Part shown: positions 42,501-54,500 of the stretch, piece after piece
Layout: the number at the start of each line of letters is the position of its first letter
Position numbering within the stretch: the first letter of the stretch is position 1
NCBI GenBank assembly: GCA_037903355.1
Contig: JBAJFE010000042.1
Span: forward strand, 3,918,001 to 3,982,000
From: Trichuris trichiura
Taxonomy: Eukaryota; Nematoda; Enoplea; Trichinellida; Trichuridae
Reading direction: 5' to 3'
Length of the DNA: 64,000 nucleotides
Position numbers and translations under genes: made by a program
The notes under the pieces: generated by a model
Databases searched by the model: none
What the model was told of the DNA's origin: nothing
The model's input: only the letters and a program-made list of their open reading frames with translations

Positions 42501-45500
42501 GAGCGAGCGCATAGTTCTCATCGTTTGAGTTTACAGTCGTCGACGATGACGTCACGCAGCATTGTTATCGTGCTTTAAGAGCTACGATTTTCCATCCTTT
42601 GCTGCATCAGTCAGACAAGCTTAGCGCGACATGTTAGCTGATAAAAACCAATGGAGATGAAGCGGATCGTTCTTTCGCCGAAACGTTGAACAGTTAGCGC
42701 CTGCATTCACTTCGTGTTTGTGGAAAGTAGAAGGCGGTGCTGCGTAAGCTGTGGCATTTGAAATGGGATGAAGTTGTTTCTTCGGACCGATGTGCTTCGT
42801 TGGTTCGTGCGAAACAGTTACGTACTGGGACAGTTTGAACACACTTGTTTTCTTCATGTTTCCTCGAAATTTGTCCCTGCGTGTCGCTCTGGATCACACT
42901 CTTAGTAGCAACTGAAGAAACCGTGTGACTAACGAAGAATAAGTTTCCTTCCCGAAAGAATTTTTCAGCTTTACTTAATGCATTCTGCGTACGATCTATG
43001 ACGAGGAGAAGCTACAAAGCCGGAGTCAAGTTGGAAGTTGGTAAGATGCCAAAAGAAAGCCACACCTCACAGGCGGCCAGGAAGTATGGCGTTACCCATA
43101 AAATGGTGGTAGATTGATTGGAGCAATCACGAAGAGACCCTGAAGAAAAAACCCACAAGGCGGTCAGGCATCGCCTACTGGGCGCGAGTGAAGACCAATT
43201 TGGCGGAATGGGTATGACAACAGCGACAAAGCGGCTATATTCTTACAAAGACTGGCATGAGAAATCAACTGATGAAGTGGGCCCACTGCAACCCACATTT
43301 ATTCTACGGCTTTACCGCAACGACTAGATGGTGCAACCGTTTCTTGAAAACGAAGGATCTGGTCCTAAGACAAAAGGTGAAAATTGGACATGAAATGCCT
43401 GTGGACTTGGAGGATAGGCCGCGTGACTTCCTGCAGTAAGTTTACACGTATCTTTTTTAAAGAAACATAGCTTGCGATCGCCAAATAAGCAGAATTCGAA
43501 ACCGTGTTTCACAGAAGAAAGGAAACTGTACTCTATCTCAGGAAACCGTATTTCCAGGCATGTCAGTAATCTGAAAAGGGAAAATGAGTTTGCATTGGGC
43601 AACATCGGTAACATGGATGAGACGCCAATATTTTTTGATATGATTGGGAATAGAACCGTGGACAGGAAAGGCTTAGAGTGTATAGTAGTGAAGAATACTG
43701 GCCATGAAAGAACTCATTTCAAGGTGGTGCTGTACTGCCTGGCTGACGGAATGAAGCTGAAGCCTATGGTCATATCTAAGAGGAAAAGGAGGCGAAAGGA
43801 GGATTTTCCTTCTGGCGCCTTTGTCCACTTATATGAGAACGGCTGGACGGATGAACAGTTCGTGAGATTGTGGATTGACAACATCCGGAGAAAAGGCCTG
43901 GGCATGGTAACCGCAGATTCTTACTGGTGTGGGACTCATTCTGAAGTCCGGTAGCTGAAACAATAAAATCACATTCATTTAATGGAATGTGAAGTAGAAA
44001 CAGCCATAATTCCCGGTGGGCTTACATCAGTTTTGCAACCGCTGGACGTGTGCATTAAGAAGCCCTTTAAAGGCTGCCTGCGAGAACAGTGGAAAGAATG
44101 GATGGCGAACGAGCAGAAGAGCTACACAACTGGCGGACGAATGCCAGCGCCGTCGCTCAATTTGGTGTGCCAGTTCGTAATAAAGGCATGGAAACAAAAG
44201 TGAGGACGGAAACTGTTATGAAGTCTTTTCGAACGTGCTCCATCTCTACTCCGTTGGACGATACCGAAGACGATGAACTGCCGGACAGTGACGAAGACCA
44301 CACTTAGCATAATCGTTTTGTCTCTTGCTATTAATGGTCTCCGCCTAATGCACCGTGTTTATCCTCTTCTACATTCTATTCTTCCCCTCGTGTTTCACAT
44401 GCAATAGTTGCAATAGAAGTCCAATAAACCGATTCAATACGATTCATTTCTCATGGCTAATGTAGTGCTGTACAACATACGCTGATGGAAAGCTGATGAG
44501 TTTTCCCGTTGAAGTTGAGGCAAGACAGTTACACTTAAGTGGACGATTTGCATTGACAGAAAACCGACTGATCAGATTTGAGCAGTCAACCTGGCCATAA
44601 CTGGGCCAATCATCGCCACCTGTTACGTGGGTAGGAGATGTTCATCTACGCTGGAATATACGGTAGTTTGTCTGCTGCACTACGGATCTGATATGGTCAA
44701 TATTTGCGACAATCAAAATACAGAGAGACTAAGAACGGTAAATGGTTCTGATTAAAACTGGTTTTCACGATATGCTCATCTGCTTAAAAAGTGTTAGAAA
44801 TTTCAACGAATTCAAGTCATGGTTGTCATAGTGTAATCTGAATTTTATCGCCTAAGATCATTTACCTTTACTTCATCTAGCAAGCCCTTGATCATAAGCC
44901 TTTCAACGACAAGTGCCATAAAAGCAGGCGTTTTAGCTTAATCTCTGTATTCGAACGTATTCAAAGTGGTAAGCGAGTTAGCTTGGTTTGCTTATATTTT
45001 AAAAATGCTTTCAACTGACTAAAAGTCTTTTCAGTTAATCTCATAGACATCGAACGCTGGCAACGCTTTCGAATTTTCCATTGATCCCGTTGTGGCATGG
45101 TGAAATTATTAAAGATTCAAAAGATATTGGCCAATTGTTTTCTGAACTAATGTTGAGAATTACATGTGTTCTACCAGAAGTTATGAAAGCTCGCTGCACT
45201 TTAAAATGCCTATCACTTCAACAGTTTTTATTGTATGCGTTAGCTGAGAGATATGAATAGTTTCTAATCGCAAAATGGAACAGATCGACCCATGACTTTA
45301 AGCATGTCACCTGACTTAACTTGTCAGGAGACGACAAAAAATATTTTCAATAACTAATTAGAAACCGTTTTCATGGAAGACCGCTTGCAGTCTGCATGCA
45401 TTCCTGTTTTGATGAGAAAAGTCTAAGTGTGTTATGCTTTTATTTTCGAAGTAACAGTTGGCGAGGGAAATCAGAAAATAAATAATCGTAGATTGCTTTG

Positions 45501-48500
45501 ACTAGACATCCATAACTGTTTATAAAATTGGCATAGGTGCTTCTCCTCTTACAAGCTATCGATAGAAGCAGCAAATATTTAAGATTCATGAGTTCCAAGA
45601 GCGTCGAGCAAACTTGCAACGTCACCATAGGAAGAGGCTCGTAAAACAATTGCACTAGCACGATAAATATAACCCCAATAAAGGCCATGAGCTACATGGT
45701 TAAAACGTTTTCATACTTCAGAACTTTAACCGTTCGCTATAGTCAACTGCTCATACTAATCGTAAAAATAATTTCTCTCATAAAAGGTAACGGTCTTATC
45801 TTCTCCTATCATAACTTTGATAATTTATTAAATCAGTGTACCTGTTATATAAATTAGTGGAATTAAGGAGCATTCTTGAACACTGGGTGCTTCGTAACGG
45901 GATTGGTTTTCATAGTGTCTGATCTTCTACGGCTTTTCCCGTTTATCTGTTGTGCTTGTATCTGTAAATTAGACGAAACAACTGCTCTACCAACGGGTGG
46001 ATGAGCCGTTATTAAGAAAAATTGTACAGATGTCAATGCACTCAACTTTTTAATGTTCAAAGCTTTCGGAACGCTCTAGTTCCGTCGTCAGTCAGTCAGT
46101 CCACCACCTCACTGACGACGGAACTAGAGCGTTCCGAAAGCTTTGAACATTAAAAAGTTGAGTGCATTGACATCTGTACAATTTTTCTTAATAACGGCTC
46201 ATCCACCCGTTGGTAGAGCAGTTGTTTCGTCTAATTTACAGATACAAGCACAACAGATAAACGGGAAAAGCCGTAGAAGATCAGACACTATGAATTAAGG
46301 AGCAGTTTTAACAAATGTAGCACCACCAGTTTCATAATTTAAACCTTATCCATTGATTTTCCTATGGATGGTGAAGAACTAAAACTTTTAATCCTCTCTT
46401 CCTAAAGCCATGAGAGAAAGCCTCAGACATTCGTATTGCCTATGTTCAGTACTTCTTGCTATCAATAAGTAACTTCATGTTCCTCGCAGATCGATCTTTC
46501 GTTGCTGATTATGCTCTTTAACAGCAACAACCTAAATCGACCTATTCCAACATAAAAAAGACTTGGACACGGACAATGAGCCCACCTAATGAGCGATTAA
46601 GTAGCAATGTTTATTTGATTGCTGTTTTTGTTACGTGCTAAATCCCTAATTCTGATCACCTAGGTCGTGAATTGAGAACCAAATTTCAGTTTACACAAAC
46701 GCCTTATTAGGCTGAATATCGCCAGCATTTATGGGAAGTTAGCAAACTGGGAGAATTGTGTCACCATATGATGTGGGAGTAAATCTTAAGGTTGTTTTTC
46801 TATTAATTCTTCATGTTGTACTCTTTCTGTACGGAATGTAGGTCCCGTTTGAAAACTTTTAATTACTCCGGAGCTTTCAGGTCGATTGTGACCCGTCCTC
46901 AGCGCTCTTAAATTATAGATCTAAGTTAATTTATTAATTCTTAGTTTAATTTTCGCTGAAGAGAGATGTTTTCAAGACGGAAGCAGTGATTTCCTTCCTT
47001 GTTAGAACAATAAAAGGCAATAAATCCCTGCAATCAGGCTGAAAACTATTGATACTTTTCTCACCATGATAAGCTCGATTTTGAAAAGAACAGCGTTGGT
47101 ATTTTCGACATATTATTATCGCACAAATATTTGTTTCGTCTTGCGGACTGAAAATAAAGTGCATACCATTTGGCTGACTAATTTCCCACAGTTGCATGGA
47201 GGTTCTTCATGTTGACGTTGGTTGATTCTTTCAGGAACCGAGTTATGCTTCCAAGGAGCTATCAACGGAGGTTCAATAGCGTTTAACTTCACTGGAGGAG
47301 GAAGTCGATGTAAGGGTGTCAGCAGCGGTTTCTCTGAGATTGTAGGAGCTTCGCTTTGAGCGGCTGACCTTGTGAAAGCAGAGCGTATTCTCCTGTCGTT
47401 CTGTCTCTTTACCGTATAACTGACCATCGCATATTCAATTAGTGCACAGAAGACAAGAAGAAAGCCGAAACCCAAGTATATGTCAACCGCCTTAGCATAA
47501 CTGACTTTTGGTAATTGAGAGTTAGTACTGGTCATGAGCGTTGTCATTGTCAGTACAGTCATTATGCCCAGCGTGACTCTTGCTGGCGCTGAATCACGGC
47601 TTATCCAGAAGGATACCCAAGAAATCGTTACCACCATAATCGATGGTTGGTAAATTTGTACCCAATAAAAGCCAAGATTTCGAACGAACGTTAGATGTAG
47701 AGATAACCTCGAGTAGTCTCCTGAAAGGTGCATTTGTGCAAATGTGCTGCTCTCTTTAAGCTTATTAAAAATTTAAGGCTACTATTATGTTTCACCTCTG
47801 TATAATGAGTTGCGTGCGAATTTACCTGTGCTAAGAGATATCTTCCTTTCGACTATGTAAAGATCTTCAAGTTCGAAGGTAGGCAATTTGCGAATTTCTT
47901 GATCAAACGTGACTGAGTTGTATCCTTTGAGCCAATATAACTTTATATCAGCGTCTGAGTAACCATCTACAGAAAACATTTGTCTTGAGGTTTCAAGTAA
48001 AGATTCATGCAAATATGAAGTTTCAGTGACATAGCTGTCGTAATTCTGTGCACCAGTGGAACAGTCCTGCGCGCAAAAGTTATTTTGAAATACTTTAACT
48101 GTGGTACGTTAATCAATCTTTTAAAAATACACTTGTTTACTATTCAGAACTCAGAAAACGGTTCAAAGTTTAAATTTTATAATGTTGCATCCTGTCAAAG
48201 CACAGAAAGTTCAGTTTATGCACTGAAGTAATGATGAACATTAACTCTATCGTAGTGAACTTGAGCAGCAGGCAGCTCGGCCATTGGCTGAGCATGCGGC
48301 ACGCTTCGCTGAGCCAGTTTCAGGGAATATTAACATAGCAACAATAAGCAGTGTTTGCTCCCTTTTCAGGAATTCGCCCGTTGCGCCTACCCGTTTTGGA
48401 ATGCTTTCGCTCAGACTGGACGTTAAGTTTTCATAGGTCGTTCACTTTTGATGATATTTCGTTCCTGCTGAGGAAGAATACTGTTATCCAGTAGATGCCA

Positions 48501-51500
48501 TTGAAGATGAAGAATAATAAAGGAAACAGGAGCCTTGAGTACTTATCAATCGACGATGGTGTAACGTTGTGAAGGCGATGGCGTCGCCTACGTGGTTTGG
48601 TGACCATTCTCATTGGAATGGATAGAACCTGATTCATTTCACATTCACATTCCGGTCGAAGAGGTGGTTGCGAGTGGCTCGTTATGGCACCGATGTGTTG
48701 CCCAGCGTCCAACTGATATCTTGGAAGCAACTTTACGCCAGTGAGATAATATGGGTTCTTCGTTGGCATGCCCTAAAGTTTAATCAGTGCACTGTCATTT
48801 CAAACTGTCGCGTATACGCAACGGCTTGGACAAGATCGAGGAGCTTCATTCCATGATAAGTAATTTACTGCTACGAAAGGTAAGCTAGCATTCCTTACCA
48901 AAGGCATTAGTGGATCTATCATGGCTTCGCTAGCAGGTTGGGGAGCAGGCAATGGCTGCACTTGTTGGACGACTTTTTCTTGCCTCTGTCGCTGTTCCCG
49001 TCGCATTTTCATTTTCTTATTTAAGTAACTGACAGCAGCATACTCTATTAATGAAGCAAATACCATCACGAAACAAGTTCCAAGATATATGTCAATTGCT
49101 TTGATGTAGGACACTTTTGGAAGGCTGGCATTGGTTGTCGTCATCAAAGTTGTCATAGTCAGAACGGTCGTAACACCAAGGGAGACTCTAGCTGGTGATG
49201 CGTCCCGATGAATCCAGAATGATACCCAAGATATGATGACGATCAACATCGACGGAATGTAGATTTGCATGAGATAGAAACCAATATTACGTACGAAGAC
49301 AAATTTGACATTAAGTCGGGAATAGTCTCCTTGAAAATATAAAGTACGATTAAGCTACAGCAGGCGCAAAGAATTTCTTGGGAGGTATGGTAGTTTATCA
49401 TTTTACTGGTCCCTTCAAAAAGGAAACTAGACAAACGAATTCGTGCACTTACACTGGCTTTCTCAGATAACTAACATTAATTCTGACGGTACTTTATGTC
49501 ATTGAACATAAAAAATGCATCAAGCGATTAATTATGTTTGGTTAAATTTTTTTCATAGAAGTCGGTAACACAGTCCCCGTCTTCGTGCTAACACGTTGTT
49601 CCCCTGGACGGCAGGCTTAGCCTGCGCTTGATGAAGGAATGATGAACTGACAGGCAGCTGAGCAATCATCTGTAAAAATGAGGAACTACTTGGCCATTAA
49701 AATACGCAGGTCACTCAATGTTCACATATTTACTAATATGTACACATCCACCTTCTCTTTAGACGTTCGTACACTATTTGCGAAAATAGGTAGTGCTTAC
49801 AGCCAACGGGAACACTTTTTTGTACGCATACGAAAAAAGCAAGTTCCCATGGCGTACCGCACTTGTCTAATCATAACCTACTGTTCCCACGGGCCCGTTT
49901 AAACGCTTTACCGAATGAACACTCTACTTAGCACCGTCGAAAATGGAACAAGAGCAGTTGCGAAACAGAATAAGACTCTTCTGTAGCTTCTCTAACAACT
50001 TTCTCCTCCATTTGCTGGCAGAGCATTTTGACATTTAATTATGGGCTACAGCGAGAAAAACCGTAACTGAAAATTAGCATGAAATATATATATAATTAAG
50101 CCATATAACGCTTTTCTAGTCGTTTGCCAATTCTAACTTCAATACTGCTTATGTTAATACTTTAAAAAGCTCTCTTTAAAAAGCTCTTCTTTTTGCAAGA
50201 AGGCCTCTGCCTTCTTAAAAGCTTTAAGAAGGCAGAGGCCTTCTTGCAAAAAGTGTTATGTAAGGAGTCGCCTCATCTGCTGAAAATAATAAGTTTCCGT
50301 TAGTGTTTCCCAGAGCCTTCGAGACTCCTCTTGTCCCATCCTCTCCGGATCAATATTTCGTCCGCTGATGACAACACTACCTTCCTTTCTACTGCAAAAT
50401 ATTGCCTTGCTGGCGACGGGATAGGACTATCTTTTCATGCTCAAGTTGGTTAATCAGATTTGACTCATTTATCCTTGCGTAAAATATTCGAAGTTCAAAG
50501 CTTCCATGATGCGGCTGAACTCTTAGGGAGACGCTGAAAATGAAATTCAAATTATAGTTCCTCTGCATTATTGCTGTTACCGCTGCTACAAGCTAGATGA
50601 GTGTGAACAGGTTCACACAATTTTATTGGCATATAGGGGTTTGTTAACCCGTTTTGTGTAGAAGCTTTTATTCTGCACCGAAAGCTGATCCATCTAGTAG
50701 GCCTTTCCGAAAGCCCCGTTCTTCCCTATTGGGTTTAATTTTTATACTGAACTGGTGATTTGCCATAGTCGGCAAACATGATCATTTTACTGATATAGCA
50801 GCAAAGATTTTGGATCTTTCTTACCCTGTCATCAGTGCATAATGACTGAGTCGAACTGCTTGGCGATGTCAATTATTTAACTTGAAGCGCGTGTAGATGA
50901 TGATTAGACTAACATAAGCCATCCGTAATACGATGTGATGTGAAGTTTCAGCTTAAACTTTCTGTCGATCCTAACTGTTTTGTAGGCGCCTGGTTATTCT
51001 GCTATACGATTTTGCAGTTCGTCTTGTTTACAAGAACTATTCAAGTATTACTGACAACTATTCCTTTGTCGCGGTTGTATTTGTCATTATGTTTAATGCA
51101 GAGTGCTTCCTTCATCTTGATAAAAAGAAGGCTCTTTTTTCTTCCTAGCTAAGAGATTGGCATGCTCCTGAGCGTTGTACCAATTGATCAGCGACATCAG
51201 AAAACCTTTCCGCTTGTTTCATGAGAACATTTCGTTTTAGGGTTGGTAGATGTCCACATTAGTCCACGAAGGCTGGAACTAATTTCCATGGAATAAGCAA
51301 AGTCAGCTTCAGCAGTAGATGAGCACTTAGTACAATGCTCAAAACAATGCAAACTATGCTAAGAAAACTTTTTTTCACTGAGATAAAAGAAGCAGTCCAC
51401 GTCAAATATAATGGCAATAGCAGCCGCGACAAAGGAACGGATGTCACCAAAATTTCGACAACTTTTATAACGGCGAACTACTGTAAAATGACATAACAAA

Positions 51501-54500
51501 ATAGGACATTCATAAAAAGCTGCTGAAACTTGACGACATTTTCAAACAGACACTTCTCTCTTCAAAGTAGTGGCCTCTGTTCACTTTAAATTGATCGCCA
51601 CTCACAAACTTTAAGCAGACTCGTTGGCACCTGACGATATCACTCAATCATTATGCACTGATGACAGATCAGGAAAGGTTTAAAAGCTTTGCAGTATTAT
51701 TGAATAATAAAAATCCTAGGCAAAACGAGTTAACGCAGCTGTATATATACTACCGCAAAGTGGTTCTGGCAACTCTGAAAACTAGTTGTTGTTCTGACGT
51801 TTTCTCTGACAAGTGCTCATGCGTCCGTTAATAGTGGGCTCCTTTAGTTAACTTCTCCAACCTCAGAAAAACAGGCAATAAAAAAGTCTTACCGAAAGCC
51901 ACCACCATGAAAGCCGTTTAATATGAACAATAATGATATTATCAATATTAATAGTACTTTTGTTGTTGTTTCATGCAATATTCATTTACGGAAACAACCG
52001 TTTTGCTAATAAAAGAAAAGAAAAACTCGATTTCGTGGCTAGCGAAGCTAACTTTGTCCATTCATTAGCGAAAAAGTGATTTGTGGGAGAAAAAAGAGAA
52101 AAGAAATCAAAAGAAAAATAAGACAAGATTCGACCAACTATAAGTGTCCCCAGCCTACGATGGGTTCAGCTTTACGATGTTCTCAGAAATTGCGTACGTT
52201 CACTTCAAAGTGGGCACTTTGTTTTCTTCTCAGGGTAGCTATATGCCGTACAATACACGAGTAGTTCTCGTGTAACACCTGTTCTTATAGTGCGTTTTAG
52301 CTAATAAGTAACTTTGAAACTGCAACACTTTTTCACATAATGTGATTTCCTTTATGCCCATGCTTGATTTTGCCGGCTGGAAAATGTGGGCACATGGCAA
52401 AGTCTACATATATTTCTCATCTGACCACGCCGAACACAAGTCACGTTTTCACTTTATGCGCATTCTACAGTGATGCAGAAATGAAACAATGATTGTACTG
52501 TGATCGAACATTTTATGACTCATATCGGAGACCGTAATTTGCGAATGGTCGCTGGTAACATCGTAGAAGCTTGGAAAAACGTGACTGCATCAGTTTGACC
52601 AGTGACGTGCCAGCAGACGTTCTGCCATTGGTTATGCGCTGAAGACAGGAACCAGTTGTTCCTGAGAGCTTCGCCAATAAAACATTTAGCTGGTAGTAAT
52701 TCCGTATTAACATTATGATTTTCCACACATCCGTTTGGAAGAGTTTCGTTTTTAATGCAAGCTCCTTAGCGAAAGTTTAACCATTGCTGTGGCGGTGCAA
52801 GCAGGAGGATGAATCCCGTAGGGCACAGAGCGAGGATACACAGCGTGAAGACCGCTCTGAGTAGTCTTGCACAAGTATGGCCCAACCGCGGTCGCACCTT
52901 AATGGGTGCAATGACCAGTGTCTGGGGCGAGACTGACCGCGGCATGTGGTCCCTCAAATGCGAACCGATGATAAGGTCGCGCCAAAGTGAACTCAGTCAC
53001 CCTGATAATGGAGTCATCATGCCTTATATAAGGAGGCATTGTTTTCCCCAACCCGACTCTTTCCTTTATCGTACACTCGCTTACATCACTAAACAGTTCA
53101 GTGAATCGAAGCCTTCGTTCTTGGCGCAAGTGTTCTCCCACAATTGCTAACTCATCAGACGCTGCAGAAGCTACTGAGCAGCAGTAATGGTCGCTCAAAG
53201 TCATTAACTACAATGTGAAATGCTGGAAGATGGCGAACAGGAGTCTGACCTAGCTTGGAGCCATTTCCAGGCATTTCTTGTATAACGCGAGAGTTTCTTC
53301 ACTTGAAATTCCTAAAAAACCTCGCGTTATGTGAAATCGCGTTATAAAAGACACGTAAACTATGGGAAAATTACGATTTGGTACAAACGGTCAGAAAGAT
53401 TACTTGCTTCTAAACAATAACGAAAAAAAAATCATAAATCAGCTGTGTTAGAAAAGGAATTATGCTGTATCTCAGCTATTTATGCGATTGTTAGAATGCA
53501 GAGGTATGTACGCTCTTTCACAGGATCTGAATGACGTACTGTTTTTTTTATAGCCATCAGAACGGGGTAACCTTTTTATGACAGAACTCTGCACAGCAGA
53601 GATGGTTAGAAGTGGCTTTCGAGAGCTATATGCTTTTGCTTTCAGCTTATGGAAAAATGTCCTCCTCTCTGTTCAGAAATTGATGAACTTCTACCTAGAT
53701 AAGAATGGTGGTCCACTGGAATCATTTTTTTATTTCACTGTGTTTAGTTATGAGAGAACTGAGGTCTTATTTGACGTAGAAGGCAGTAATCCGTGGTCCT
53801 TACAACTTTTCTTCATTGCAGTAATAAGGAATTTGAGCTTCTTTTGTTTTGCACAGCATTTCCTTACACGGCTGCAAGCTAGCTTAGATACCTGTCGTAG
53901 CTATCTTGCTTTGTTTTGCATTGCAGTCATTGTCCCCGGGCCGCTGAAAGCGCCTCTCAATACTTCCTGGAGCATCTGATAGGTCAGCAATGGTTAACTT
54001 TTCCTGGGGAGCTTCGTGGGTTTTACTATCATCTGCTTCTTAACTTCCTTCTGCTTCATCTGCAGCTCCTCGTCGGTCAGCCCACATAGTTGAATGCTCA
54101 AAACGTCTCCAAAGTTCTGATATTCAGCTTCTTCAAAACTGAACCTGTCTACTAGCTGAAAGCAGCTTAAGACGGAAAGCCTTTAAAATTGCAGATGAGA
54201 TCTGGGATACATTTTCTTCAAAAACGATTCAACAGTTGCGTCGACACATTTTTCCAAGCTTCTACAACGCTAATAACGGTCATTCAGAAGATACGGCTTC
54301 TGACATGAATCATAAGCGGTTTTGTCGATAGAATGACCGCTTCGCTTGTGCGCGAGTGAAGAACGTGCGTAATATCAAAACGTGACTTGTGCTCACTGCC
54401 GTCAGATGAAAAATAGAGGGAGTCATTGCCTTATGTAAATGCTTTCCAGCTTGCGAAAGCGCGCATGTGCGAAAAACAAGATTGTATGAGAACTGCCTAT

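Larger units (their letters stand above)
40355..44665. mobile_element. head-to-head inverted dimer of a Tigger transposon
   Basis: Two nearly identical Tigger copies face away from each other: left arm about 40357-42472, right arm about 42549-44663, with a centre of about 75 bases. The outer ends (CCATATATTACAGCG and its partner CCGTATATTCCAGCG) are inverted, with TA outside. No terminal repeats remain at the centre. It has the form of a 4.3-kb palindrome lying in an unc-49 intron. A MITE with the same ends is at 10742. Confidence 0.88.
45860..46309 (+). mobile_element. hammerhead-ribozyme foldback element D
   Basis: The insertion at 45878-46291 (414 bp) lies between imperfect 18-base duplications (GAATTAAGGAGCATTCTT and GAATTAAGGAGCAGTTTT). 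The leader GAACACTGGG...TTCGTAACGGG...TTTTCATAG is followed by inverted arms of about 170 bases, very similar to element C. A CAGT microsatellite expansion sits at the centre. Confidence 0.82.

Noticed and set aside
53578..53979. 133-codon plus-strand ORF as a gene
   Set aside because: It is antisense to a recognisable Tigger C-terminal remnant.
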